Of a stretch of DNA of 33,339 bases, positions 14,892 to 22,608 are shown piece after piece. The notes under the pieces were generated by a model. The model saw only the letters and a program-made list of their open reading frames with translations. It made no database searches and was not told the origin of the DNA. Origin of the DNA: Micromonospora sp. CB01531 (GTDB taxonomy: Bacteria; Actinomycetota; Actinomycetes; Mycobacteriales; Micromonosporaceae); the NCBI RefSeq assembly GCF_001905095.1, contig NZ_LWLS01000123.1, positions 1-33,339 of the forward strand, in the 5' to 3' direction. The position numbers were made by a program, and so were the translations under genes. Position 1 is the stretch's first letter. Each line of letters starts with the position of its first letter.

Positions 14892-16091
14892 ATGTCAGCC
14901 ACCCCCGCCGTCCGGGCCCGGTGGCGCGAGGTGGCCACCTCGCTCGCCGGTGCCGCGTTGCTCGCGTTCGGCCTGGCCGAGCTCTACGTCCCGCTGGCGG
15001 GCTACGTGGAGGGGGAGGGTCCGGACCTCGCCGCGCTCTCCGCCGGTTGGCTCGCCGTCCTGACCGTGCTGCTGGTCGGCTACTGCCTCGCGGTGGCCGG
15101 CTGCACGGCGTACCCCCGGGCGGCGGCCGTCCTCGCCGGCGCCTGCTTTACCGCGCAGAGCTTCACGCCGGTCCTGCCGGAGTGGCCGGTGGTGCCACTG
15201 CTGGCGCTGCTCGCCGCGGCCTTCGGCTGTGTCGCCGTGGGCGGCCGGGCTGCCTTCACGGTCGCCGCGGTCAGCTATTTTCTCCCGCTCGGGATCGAGA
15301 ACGCGGTGGCCGGCGACTCCGACTGGGTGTTCATCCTGTTCGTCGGGCTCGCTGTGCTCGGCCCCGGTTACGCCGTGCGGATGCGGCGGGCGCAGGCGGC
15401 CCGGCTGGTGGCGCTGGCCGCCGAGCGGGAGGCCGCCGCCCGGACGGACGAGCGGCTGCGGGTGGCCCGGGAACTGCACGACATCGTCTCGCACGGGGTC
15501 TCGGTGATGGTGCTGCAGGCCGCCGCGGCGCAGGCCGTGCTCGACACGGACGCGGCGCAGGCCCGCACGTCCCTCGACGCCGTGCAGGACGTCGGGCGTG
15601 AGGTCGTCACCGAGCTGCGCCGGCTGCTCGTCATCCTCCGCGGCGCCGAGCCGGCCCCGGAGGCGCTGCCCTCGCTACGCCGGCTCGAACCGTTGACCGC
15701 CGGGGTACGCCTCGCCGGCGGGCAGGTCGACGTGGATGTCACGGGCGACCTCGACATGATCCCGGCCGCCGCCGACGTCAGCGGGTACCGGATCCTCCAG
15801 GAGGCGCTGACCAACGCCGCCCGGCACGCGGCGGGCGCGGCGGTCCGCGTCTCGATCGAGGTGACCGGCGACGCCCTCCGGCTGCACGTGACCGACGACG
15901 GCACCGGCCGGGCCCGGCGGAGCGCCGGCACCGGACACGGCCTGACCGGCATCCGCGAGCGGGTGGAGCTGTTCGGCGGTACGGTCACCGCCGGCCCGCG
16001 CCCGCAGGGCGGCTTCGACGTACGCGTCGAGCTGCCCTTCGACGGCGAGGCGTCGGTCGGCACGCTCGCCACGACAGGAGTCACCGGATGA
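14892..16091 (+). CDS. Two-component sensor histidine kinase (HisKA_3, NarL-partner type)
   Basis: The 399-residue protein has about five transmembrane segments in the first 165 residues with very short external loops, then the dimerisation/phosphoacceptor helix LRVARELHDIVSHGVSVMVLQ with His196 as the phosphorylation site. The HATPase_c domain follows: LTNAARHA (N box), DDGTG (G1) and GHGLTGIRERVELFGG (G2). The lack of an extracellular domain suggests sensing within the membrane. The frame is open for another 225 nt upstream, but the -10 geometry and the compact MSATPAVRARW start favour 14892. It overlaps the response regulator by ATGA. Confidence 0.92.
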   Translation: MSATPAVRARWREVATSLAGAALLAFGLAELYVPLAGYVEGEGPDLAALSAGWLAVLTVLLVGYCLAVAGCTAYPRAAAVLAGACFTAQSFTPVLPEWPVVPLLALLAAAFGCVAVGGRAAFTVAAVSYFLPLGIENAVAGDSDWVFILFVGLAVLGPGYAVRMRRAQAARLVALAAEREAAARTDERLRVARELHDIVSHGVSVMVLQAAAAQAVLDTDAAQARTSLDAVQDVGREVVTELRRLLVILRGAEPAPEALPSLRRLEPLTAGVRLAGGQVDVDVTGDLDMIPAAADVSGYRILQEALTNAARHAAGAAVRVSIEVTGDALRLHVTDDGTGRARRSAGTGHGLTGIRERVELFGGTVTAGPRPQGGFDVRVELPFDGEASVGTLATTGVTG

Positions 16092-16738
16092 CCCGGGTTC
16101 TCATCGCCGACGACGAGGCGTTGGTGCGGGGCGGCCTCCGGCTGATCCTCGCCGCGCAGCCCGACCTCGAGGTCGTCGCCGATGCGGCCGACGGTGAGGA
16201 AGCCGTGCAGCTCGCGAACCGGTTCGCACCCGACGTGGTGCTGATGGACATCCACATGGCGCCCACGGACGGGATCGCCGCGACCGAGCGGATCCTGGCC
16301 GCGCGTGGCGAGACCCGGATCATCATGCTGACCACCTTCGATCTCGACGAGTACGTGTACCGGGCGCTGCGCGCCGGCGCCTCCGGTTTCATGCTCAAGA
16401 CCACTCCGCCCCGGGAACTGGCCGAGGCGGTGCGGACGGCGGCCCGCGGCGACGCCCTGCTCTCCCCGTCGATCACCCGGCGCCTGATCGACCACTACAC
16501 CGCGACGGCGTCGGTGGCCGGCCACCCGGGCCTGGCGGAGCTGACCGCCCGGGAGACCGAGGTGTTGCGGATGATGGCTCTCGGCCTGTCCAACCAGGAA
16601 ATCGCCGGCCAGCTCTTCGTCGGCGAGGCGACCGTGAAGACGCACGTGAACCGCATCTTCGCCAAGCTCGGAGTGCGGGACCGGGTGCAGGCGGTCGTGC
16701 TGGCGTACCAGAGCGGCGTGGCGCAGCTCCGGCGGTAG
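16088..16738 (+). CDS. NarL/FixJ-family response regulator
   Basis: The 216-residue protein has a receiver domain with acidic pocket D8-D9, phosphoacceptor Asp54 in VVLMDIHM and the conserved Lys near 104 (FMLKTT), plus a C-terminal LuxR-type helix-turn-helix at about 150-207 (LTARETEVLRMMALGLSNQEIAG and EATVKTHVNRIFAKLG). Complete and normal in length. It is translationally coupled to the kinase. Targets are unknown; the divergent membrane-protein gene and the inverted repeat at 14828-14872 are candidates. It runs convergently into the EcfT gene with only 9 bp between them. Confidence 0.94.
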   Translation: MTRVLIADDEALVRGGLRLILAAQPDLEVVADAADGEEAVQLANRFAPDVVLMDIHMAPTDGIAATERILAARGETRIIMLTTFDLDEYVYRALRAGASGFMLKTTPPRELAEAVRTAARGDALLSPSITRRLIDHYTATASVAGHPGLAELTARETEVLRMMALGLSNQEIAGQLFVGEATVKTHVNRIFAKLGVRDRVQAVVLAYQSGVAQLRR

Positions 16739-16747
16739 CGGACGCGG

Positions 16748-17548
16748 TCAGCCGATCAGGGGGCGGAACGTGCCGAGCGCGACGCTGACCGCGAGCGCCG
16801 CGCCGGCCAGCACCGCCGCGCCGGCGACCAGCAGGCCGTCCGCCCGGGTGAAGCGCTGCCGCCGGGCGACCGTACGCGGGATGCCGGCGTCGAAGCCGCG
16901 GGCGTCCATCGCGACCGCCAGTCGGGTGCCCCGGCGGATCGCCCCGACCAGCAGGGCGAACGCCGTCGACACGAAGAGCCGCACCTTGGCGACCGGGTTG
17001 CGGCCGGCGTCCACGCCCCGGGCCCGCCGGGCCATGCTGATCATCCGCCACTCCTGTTCGAGCAGCGGTACCAGCCGGAACGCGGCCAGCGCGCCGATGG
17101 CGAACCGGGCCGGCGCCTTCGCGTTCTGGATCAACGCGTCGGCCAGGTCGGTGGGGTCGGTGGTGGCGAAGACGAGGATCCCGGGCAGCGCCACCGCGAG
17201 CATCCGCAGTACCAGGCCGAGCGCGGTGAGCAGCACCCCTTCGGTCACCAGGATCGGACCGGCCTCGACCAGCACCCGGCCGGACCGGTCGGCGGCGAAG
17301 AGCACCAGGGTGACCAGGATGCCGCCGGCGCTGGCCAGCAGCGGCCAGGCCCGCCGGGCGAGCATCCGGTAGCGGACGCCGAACAGCGGCAGCACCACCA
17401 GTTCGATCGCGATGGCGATCGCCGGGGCCACCGGGTCCAGGGTGGCGATGAGGACCAACGAGAAGACCAGCGCGGCGGCCAGCTTCGCCACCGGGTTGCG
17501 GCGGGCCAGCGGCGCGCCGGGCCGGGCCACGGGCTCCACGCTGATCAC
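16748..17548 (-). CDS. ECF transporter transmembrane component EcfT (CbiQ/YkoC family)
   Basis: The 266-residue membrane protein has about five to six hydrophobic segments and the two Ala-Arg-Gly coupling motifs of EcfT proteins, MARRARGVDAG and AMDARGFDAG, which dock into the ATPase grooves. The GTG at 17548 overlaps the ATPase stop (GTGA), and MISVEPVARPGAPLARRNPVAKL fits EcfT N-termini. The frame is accidentally open far upstream inside the ATPase gene, but that part is a shadow. It is the last gene of the riboswitch-controlled YkoE-EcfA-EcfT unit, so substrate specificity comes from YkoE. Confidence 0.9.
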   Translation of the reverse strand: MISVEPVARPGAPLARRNPVAKLAAALVFSLVLIATLDPVAPAIAIAIELVVLPLFGVRYRMLARRAWPLLASAGGILVTLVLFAADRSGRVLVEAGPILVTEGVLLTALGLVLRMLAVALPGILVFATTDPTDLADALIQNAKAPARFAIGALAAFRLVPLLEQEWRMISMARRARGVDAGRNPVAKVRLFVSTAFALLVGAIRRGTRLAVAMDARGFDAGIPRTVARRQRFTRADGLLVAGAAVLAGAALAVSVALGTFRPLIG

Positions 17549-18969
17549 GGCCGGCCCCCACGGTCCAGGGTGAGGGTGCGGTCGGCGAGCGCGGCGACGA
17601 AGTCCGGGTCGTGGGTGACCGCGACGATGCCGTGGCCGGCGTCGCGCAGCTCGGCGAAGAGGTCGACCAGTTCCGACCAGGTCCGCCGGTCCTGGCCGAA
17701 GGTGGGCTCGTCGCAGATCAGCAGGCGCGGTGCGGTGGCCAGAGCGGTCGCCACGCTCAGCCGCCGCGCCTCCCCGCCGGAGAGGGTGTATGGGTTGGCC
17801 CCGGCCAGCCGGGCCAGCCGCAGCCGGTCCAGCAGGTCGTCCACGGTGGCCCGTACCGCCGCCTCGGGCTCGCCGGTGCGGCGCGGGCCGAGCGCGAGTT
17901 CGTCGTAGACGGTGCCGGTGACGAACTGGTGCTCCGGGTCCTGGAAGACCGAGCCGATCCGCCGGGCCAGCAGGGGGGCGCGCCAGCGGTGCGGGGGAGT
18001 GCCGGCGTCCTGCCCGGCCAGGGCGGCGGTGGCGGTGGCCGTACCGGCGCCGGGGCGGAGCAGGCCGCCGAGGAGCAGGGCCAGGGTGGACTTGCCGGCG
18101 CCGTTCGGGCCGAGGACGGCGAGCGCCTCGCCGGCGCGGACCTCGAGGTCGACGGGGGCCAGCCGGGGCGGCAGGCCGAGCCGGTCGGCGGTGAGCAACC
18201 GGTCGCCCGGCGGCGCGGTGGCGTGCCGGGGCGACACGGTGCGACCCGGCACCCAGACCCCGGCGGCGGCGAGCGCGTCGCCGTGCGCGGAAAAGACCGT
18301 GTCGGGCGGCCCGTCGGCCCGCACCCCGCCGCCGGCCTCCAGCACCACCACCCGGTCGACCAGCGGCAGCGCCTCGGCGACCCGGTGCTCGACCAGGATC
18401 AGCGTGGTGTCCGCGTCGAGCGCGTCCGCGACGGCCTGCCGGACCAGCGCGGCGCCGGCCGGGTCGAGGTTGGCGGTGGGCTCGTCGAGCAGCAGCAGCC
18501 CGGGCCGCGGGGCGAGCGCCCCGGCGAGGGCGAGGCGCTGCTGCTCGCCGCCGGAGAGCGCCGCGGTGGGCCGGTCCCGGTGGTACGGGAAGCCGACCCG
18601 GCGCAGCGCCGCGTCCACCCGGGGCCAGATCTCCTCGGCGGGTACGCCCCGGTTCTCCAGCCCGAACGCGACGTCGTCGCCGCAGCGGGCCATCACCAGC
18701 TGGGTCTCCGGGTCCTGGAAGACGATGCCGACCCGTTCCCGGGCCTTGCGCGGGTCGAGCCCGTCGATCTCGACGGTGCCCTCCTGCTCGCCGGAGTCCT
18801 CGGGCAGCAGCCCGGCGAGCGCCGCCAGCAGGGTGCTCTTGCCCGCTCCGGACGCCCCCAGCAGCAGCACCCGCTCGCCGCGCTCGACGCGCAGGTCCAC
18901 CCCACGGACGGCCCACCCCTTCCGCCCGGCGTGCCGCCACCCGAACCCCCGCAGCACCACCCCACTCAC
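17545..18969 (-). CDS. ECF transporter ATPase, fused double ABC domain (YkoD-like)
   Basis: This protein of about 474 residues contains two ABC ATPase domains in tandem. The first has GASGAGKST, VFQDPETQLV, signature LSGGEQQR and LLLLDEPTANLD; the second has GPNGAGKST, VFQDPEHQFVTGTV, LSGGEARR and LLICDEPTFGQD. Both are complete, so the fusion replaces the EcfA1/EcfA2 pair. FQDPE is typical of ECF Q-loops. The GTG at 18969 is chosen because AGGGG lies 7 nt upstream; the GTG two codons earlier is too close to it. A 132-bp gap with a strong hairpin separates it from the substrate-binding gene. Confidence 0.93.
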   Translation of the reverse strand: MSGVVLRGFGWRHAGRKGWAVRGVDLRVERGERVLLLGASGAGKSTLLAALAGLLPEDSGEQEGTVEIDGLDPRKARERVGIVFQDPETQLVMARCGDDVAFGLENRGVPAEEIWPRVDAALRRVGFPYHRDRPTAALSGGEQQRLALAGALAPRPGLLLLDEPTANLDPAGAALVRQAVADALDADTTLILVEHRVAEALPLVDRVVVLEAGGGVRADGPPDTVFSAHGDALAAAGVWVPGRTVSPRHATAPPGDRLLTADRLGLPPRLAPVDLEVRAGEALAVLGPNGAGKSTLALLLGGLLRPGAGTATATAALAGQDAGTPPHRWRAPLLARRIGSVFQDPEHQFVTGTVYDELALGPRRTGEPEAAVRATVDDLLDRLRLARLAGANPYTLSGGEARRLSVATALATAPRLLICDEPTFGQDRRTWSELVDLFAELRDAGHGIVAVTHDPDFVAALADRTLTLDRGGRP

Positions 18970-19025
18970 GCCCACACCCCTCCCGCCCGACCCCGCCTCG
19001 CCACGTTGATCACCCCGCCCCCGTC

Positions 19026-19080
19026 GATCATGAGGTTGGCGGCGGTTTCAGAGATCCACATCGCCGTCAACCTCATGATC
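19026..19080. repeat. Long near-perfect stem-loop between ykoE and the ECF ATPase gene
   Basis: GATCATGAGGTTG (19026-19038) and CAACCTCATGATC (19068-19080) are perfect inverse copies. Pairing continues six more pairs inward (one G-T) to give a 19-bp stem with a loop of 17 nt. Its AT-rich arms are unlike the surroundings. It is the main content of the 132-bp intra-operon gap. It may be a dispersed palindromic repeat inserted in the operon, acting as attenuator, processing site or mRNA stabiliser. Confidence 0.7.
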
Positions 19081-19101
19081 AAGATGATTCGGATCGGGCG
19101 G

Positions 19102-19686
19102 TCAGACGGCGGCGCGTTCGCGGCCGGCGGGGAAGCGGTCGAGGACGCCGGTGTTCGCCAGGGCGCGGGTCAGCGCGACGCCGCCGAGGCCGGCCACGAC
19201 CAGTGCGCTGGCGGCGGTGATGAGGATGTACGGCAGCCGGAAGCTGCCCCACGCGGTGTCCGGGTACCAGACGAAGACGTCGTAGATCGCGGCGGCGAGG
19301 CCGGCCAGGGTGGCGGCCAGCAGCGAGACCGGGAGCCGGTAGGTGCGGTAACCGAAGAGGGCGAAGGCCAGTTCGCCCGCCGCCGCCTCCAGCGGGCCCT
19401 GCACCACCAGGGTCCAGCCCCAACTGCTGCCGAGCGCGACCGACACCAGCGCCGCGAAGGTGAGCGTGAAGAACGCGGCTCCGGGCTTGCGGACGATCAG
19501 CGCGCCGAGCACGGCCGGCACCAGCCACACGCCGTACAGCGCCGCCCGGCCGGGCAGCGGGATGGCGTCCGCCGGCCCGTTCCAGAGCAGGCCCCACGCC
19601 CAGAAGATGACGCCGAACGACACCCCGAGCACCGAGGCGATGACGATGTCGATGGTGCGCCAGCGGTTGGCCGTTGGGTGAGTCAT
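19102..19686 (-). CDS. ykoE: ECF transporter substrate-binding component YkoE (thiamine/HMP)
   Basis: The 194-residue membrane protein has about five to six hydrophobic segments. RTIDIVIASVLGVSFGVIFWAWG, the central QGPLEAAAGELAFALFGYR and VWYPDTAWG fit the YkoE family, which binds thiamine or its hydroxymethylpyrimidine precursor. A TPP riboswitch in its leader independently supports this substrate. The ATG at 19686 follows GGGAG. It is first in the operon with the fused ATPase and EcfT, so the set forms a complete group-I-like ECF importer at the membrane. Confidence 0.9.
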   Translation of the reverse strand: MTHPTANRWRTIDIVIASVLGVSFGVIFWAWGLLWNGPADAIPLPGRAALYGVWLVPAVLGALIVRKPGAAFFTLTFAALVSVALGSSWGWTLVVQGPLEAAAGELAFALFGYRTYRLPVSLLAATLAGLAAAIYDVFVWYPDTAWGSFRLPYILITAASALVVAGLGGVALTRALANTGVLDRFPAGRERAAV

Positions 19687-19776
19687 GGTTGCTCCCAGTT
19701 CGTCGAGGGTGAACCAGGAGAAGACGCACGCCGCGTCCGGATGCCCGGACGGCGGCGCGGCTGGAGGTCGACCGAA

Positions 19777-19857
<81 letters not shown>

Positions 19858-19882
19858 TCGGATGTGAAGTTGTCTGCGCCAG

Positions 19883-19888
19883 ACGCTA
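19883..19888 (-). promoter_or_regulatory. Candidate -10 (TAGCGT) driving the TPP-riboswitch transcript
   Basis: On the minus strand TAGCGT would start transcription near 19876, about 19 nt before the riboswitch P1 stem. Confidence 0.5.
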
Positions 19889-19941
19889 GCACCGCCGCCC
19901 GGCGCCGGCCCAGCAGGGCGAGCGGCGCCGGCCCGGCTGAG

Positions 19942-19947
19942 TAGGCT
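19942..19947 (+). promoter_or_regulatory. -10 element (TAGGCT), leaderless promoter of the alpha/beta hydrolase operon
   Basis: TAGGCT ends 7 nt before the ATG at 19955, with no ribosome site. Confidence 0.55.
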
Positions 19948-19954
19948 GCCGATC

Positions 19955-20779
19955 ATGCGGGTCGAGGCGCGAGGTCTGACGTTCGAGGTACGCACCGGCG
20001 GTCCTGAGGACGGCGACGCGGTCCTGCTGCTGCACGGCTTCCCGCAGCACGGCGGCGAGTGGGACGAGGTGGTGCCCTTGCTGCACGCGGCCGGGCTGCG
20101 CACGTACGCGCTCGACCAGCGGGGCTACTCGTCGGGCGCCCGGCCGGCGGCGGTCGAGGCGTACCGGATCCCGGAGCTGGTGGCGGACGCGGCCGGCGTG
20201 CTCGACACGCTCGGCGTCAAGGCCGCGCACGTGGTCGGGCACGACTGGGGCGCGATCGTGGCCTGGAGCCTGGCGGCGGTGCACCCGGAGCGGGTCCGCA
20301 GCCTCACCGCAGTCTCGGTGCCGCACCCGGCGGCGATGGCCCACACGCTCGCCACCGACCCGCGACAGCGGGCCCGCTCCGCCTACATCACGCTGTTCCG
20401 CAAGCCCGGCAAGGCGGAGCGGGTGCTGCTCGCCCTCAACGCCGCCGCGCTGCGCCGGATGCTCGGCGGGGTGGGCGACCGCGCGCAGGTGGCCCGCTAC
20501 GCCGACCCGATGTGCGAGCCGGGCGCGCTGACCGCCGCGCTGAACTGGTACCGGGCGATGACCGGGGCGGACCTGACGGCCGTCGGGCCGGTCGGCGTGC
20601 CGACCACCTTCGTGTGGAGCGACCGGGACATCGCGATCGGCCGCACCGCCGCCGCGGCCTGCGCACCCCACGTGACCGGCGACTACCGCTTCGTCGAGCT
20701 GCCCGGCGTCACGCACTGGATCCCGGACGAGGCGCCCGCCCCGCTGGCCGCCGCGATCCTCGCCCGGGTGGGCCGATGA
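19955..20779 (+). CDS. Alpha/beta hydrolase, epoxide-hydrolase-like
   Basis: This 274-residue protein has the oxyanion motif HGFPQHGGEW, an aspartate nucleophile in GHDWGA (Asp97), a likely acid in WSDRD (Asp223) and the catalytic His in GVTHWIPDE (His254). An Asp nucleophile in this setting marks the epoxide hydrolase/haloalkane dehalogenase branch rather than a Ser esterase. It is soluble with no signal peptide. Its stop overlaps the next start (ATGA), making it the first gene of a three-gene coupled operon with the AAC(3) remnant and the SIS protein. Substrate unknown. Confidence 0.88.
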   Translation: MRVEARGLTFEVRTGGPEDGDAVLLLHGFPQHGGEWDEVVPLLHAAGLRTYALDQRGYSSGARPAAVEAYRIPELVADAAGVLDTLGVKAAHVVGHDWGAIVAWSLAAVHPERVRSLTAVSVPHPAAMAHTLATDPRQRARSAYITLFRKPGKAERVLLALNAAALRRMLGGVGDRAQVARYADPMCEPGALTAALNWYRAMTGADLTAVGPVGVPTTFVWSDRDIAIGRTAAAACAPHVTGDYRFVELPGVTHWIPDEAPAPLAAAILARVGR

Positions 20780-21174
20780 TCGCCGGCGCCGCAGCGGCCC
20801 GGCCGCACACCCGCGCGACGCTCGCCGCCCAGTTCCGCGCCGTCGGCGTACGCCCCGGCGGGACCGTCCTGGTGCACGTGTCCCTGCGTCCGGTGGGCTT
20901 CCTCTGCGGCGGCCCGGAGGCGGTGGCGCTCGCCCTGCGCGACGTGCTCGGCGCGGCCGTGCTGACCGGCGACGGCGGCCGGGCGTGGGTGTGGTGGGAC
21001 GACATCCGCCTGGACGACGACCGCTTCGCCCGGCTCGGCACCGCGCTGGAGGCCACCGGAGCGGTACGGCTCGGGCCGGTCGGCGACGGGACGGGCCGGT
21101 TGATGAGGCAGCGGGTGGCGGTCGACTTCGCGGTGGACTGGCTGGCCCGGAACCGAGGGACGGAGGAATCATGA
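20776..21174 (+). CDS. Internally deleted AAC(3)-family aminoglycoside N-acetyltransferase remnant
   Basis: The 132-residue ORF joins the two ends of an AAC(3) protein. Residues about 10-58 (HTRATLAAQFRAVGVRPGG, VLVHVSLRPVGFLCGG, AVALALRDVLG) match the family N-terminus. Residues about 63-130 (GRAWVWWDDIRLDDDRF, LGTALEATGAVRLGPVG, LMRQRVAVDFAVDWL) match the family C-terminus. Complete members have about 260-270 residues, so roughly 130-140 central residues are absent, including the region that holds the catalytic and most substrate contacts. The reading frame is intact, with ATGA overlaps at both ends. It is probably inactive as an acetyltransferase; whether it has a residual role is open. 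Confidence 0.75.
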   Translation: MIAGAAAARPHTRATLAAQFRAVGVRPGGTVLVHVSLRPVGFLCGGPEAVALALRDVLGAAVLTGDGGRAWVWWDDIRLDDDRFARLGTALEATGAVRLGPVGDGTGRLMRQRVAVDFAVDWLARNRGTEES

Positions 21175-21920
21175 CGGTGAGCGCCGAGGCGTACCTGGCG
21201 GTGGTGACCGAGACGATCGGCCGGGTGGCCGCCGGCCAGCGGGACGGGGTGGCGCGGGCCGCCGACCTGATCGCCGAGTCGCTGCGCGCCGACGGGGTGG
21301 TCCACGCGTTCGGCACCGGCCACTCGGAGGCGCTGGCGATGGAGATCGCCGGCCGGGCCGGTGGGCTGGTCCCCACCAACCGGATCGCCCTGCGCGACCT
21401 GGTCCTGTACGGGGGCGAGTCGGCCGACGTGCTCGGCCCGAAGCTGGAACGCGAGCCCGAGGTGGCGCACCGCCTCTACGAGCTGGCCCCGATCCGCCCG
21501 CAGGACGTCTTCGTGCTCGCTTCCAACTCCGGCGTGAACGGCGCGATGGTGGAGTTCGCGTCCATCGTCAAGGAGCGTGGGCACGCGCTGATCGCGATCA
21601 CCTCGGCGGCGCACTCCGCCGGGATGGCCTCGCGCCACCCGTCCGGGCGCAAGCTCGCCGACTTCGCCGACGTGGCGCTCGACAACGGCGCCCCGTACGG
21701 CGACGCCACCCTGCCGCTGCCCGGCGGCGGCGCGGTCGGTGCGGTCTCCTCGATCACGGCGGCGCTGCTGGCGCAGCAGCTCGTGGCGGAGGTGGTGGCC
21801 CGGCTGCTGGCGGCGGGGGAGCGGCCCCCGGTCTACCTGTCGGCGAACATCACCGGCGGCGACGAGCACAACGCCGAGCTGGAGGCGCGTTACGCGGGTC
21901 GGATCCGCCGGGGTGCCTGA
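21171..21920 (+). CDS. SIS-domain phosphosugar-binding protein (UPF0309-like)
   Basis: The 249-residue protein starts MTVSAEAYLAVVTETIGRV and contains a single SIS domain: FGTGHSEALAMEIAGRAGG (phosphosugar loop), VFVLASNSGVNGAMVEFA and GHALIAITSAAHS. The C-terminal YLSANITGGDEHNAEL is typical of the UPF0309 group, whose members are thought to bind or isomerise amino-sugar phosphates. The ATG at 21171 has GGAGGA 3-4 nt upstream and overlaps the previous stop (ATGA). The open frame extends upstream but belongs to the AAC(3) gene in another frame. Confidence 0.88.
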   Translation: MTVSAEAYLAVVTETIGRVAAGQRDGVARAADLIAESLRADGVVHAFGTGHSEALAMEIAGRAGGLVPTNRIALRDLVLYGGESADVLGPKLEREPEVAHRLYELAPIRPQDVFVLASNSGVNGAMVEFASIVKERGHALIAITSAAHSAGMASRHPSGRKLADFADVALDNGAPYGDATLPLPGGGAVGAVSSITAALLAQQLVAEVVARLLAAGERPPVYLSANITGGDEHNAELEARYAGRIRRGA

Positions 21921-21921
21921 G

Positions 21922-21985
21922 CGCGAGGAGTGAGCCGGGTTTGCGAGGCCCGCAGCCGGGACGAGGGGCGGCGGCACGGTGAACC
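21922..21985. repeat. Candidate dispersed actinomycete intergenic repeat
   Basis: The sequence beginning GCGCGAGGAGTGAGCCGGG directly after the SIS stop and running to GGCGGCACGG resembles a gene-end sequence I recall being scattered in Micromonospora-type genomes. The identification is from memory, and only one copy lies in this window. The gap from 21921 to 22070 holds this, the palindrome at 22016-22051 and no gene. Confidence 0.3.
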
Positions 21986-22015
21986 GGTTTCGCGACGGCG
22001 CGGACCGGGCACCGG

Positions 22016-22051
22016 CGGTACTGCCGACGGATGCTTCCGCCGGCAGTACCG
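22016..22051. promoter_or_regulatory. 11-bp palindrome overlapping the promoter of the DUF6328-like gene
   Basis: CGGTACTGCCG (22016-22026) and CGGCAGTACCG (22041-22051) are perfect inverse copies. The right arm contains most of a -10 hexamer TACCGT (22047-22052), which would start transcription near 22059, just before the GGAGGT ribosome site. This geometry suits a repressor operator. Confidence 0.5.
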
Positions 22052-22070
22052 TCATCCCTGGAGGTAGCGC

Positions 22071-22574
22071 GTGTCCAAGGAAACCGAGAAGCAGCGGTGG
22101 CAGCGCAACTTCGCCGACCTGCTCCAGGAGCTGCGGGTGGCGCAGACCGGCGTGCAGATCCTCTTCGCCTTCCTGCTCACCCTGCCGTTCAGCAGCGGTT
22201 TCACCCGGACCACCAACTTCCAGAAGGACACCTACATCATCGCGTTGCTGGCCGCCGCCGCAGCCGCTGCGATGATCATCTCGCCGGTCGCCTTCCACCG
22301 GGCGCTGTTCCGGCAGGGCCGCAAGCCGGAGCTGGTCCGGTTCGCCCACCGGGTGGCCATCGGCGGCCTGGCCTTCATGCTGATCTCGATGGTCAGTGCG
22401 GTCCTGCTGATCACCGACTTCGTGCTGGGCCGGCTGGCGGCCCTGGTGCTGACCGGGGTCACCGGGGCGTGGTTCCTGACCTTCTGGCTGGTCCTGCCGC
22501 TCGCCGCCCGGCGCAACTGGGGCGACGACATCGACGACGAGGACGACACCCCGCGGGTGCTGCCCGGCGACTGA
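22071..22574 (+). CDS. DUF6328-like four-helix membrane protein
   Basis: This 167-residue protein has a charged N-terminal helix (MSKETEKQRWQRNFADLLQELRVAQTGVQ), four transmembrane segments (LFAFLLTLPFSSGF, IIALLAAAAAAAMIISPVAF, VAIGGLAFMLISMVSAVLLI, LAALVLTGVTGAWFLTFWL) and an acidic tail (DDIDDEDD). The pattern ELRVAQTGVQ-FAFLLTLPF fits the DUF6328 family of actinobacterial membrane proteins of unknown function. The GTG at 22071 follows GGAGGT. It has its own promoter with an embedded palindrome. Confidence 0.8.
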   Translation: MSKETEKQRWQRNFADLLQELRVAQTGVQILFAFLLTLPFSSGFTRTTNFQKDTYIIALLAAAAAAAMIISPVAFHRALFRQGRKPELVRFAHRVAIGGLAFMLISMVSAVLLITDFVLGRLAALVLTGVTGAWFLTFWLVLPLAARRNWGDDIDDEDDTPRVLPGD

Positions 22575-22608
22575 CCGCGCCGGTCCCGCCAAATCGGACG
22601 TGCACCGA

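Noticed and set aside
16748..18940. Apparent 730-residue fusion of an ATPase-like region with EcfT
   Set aside because: The upstream 460 residues are an out-of-frame reading of the ATPase gene; EcfT has its own GTG overlapping the ATPase stop.
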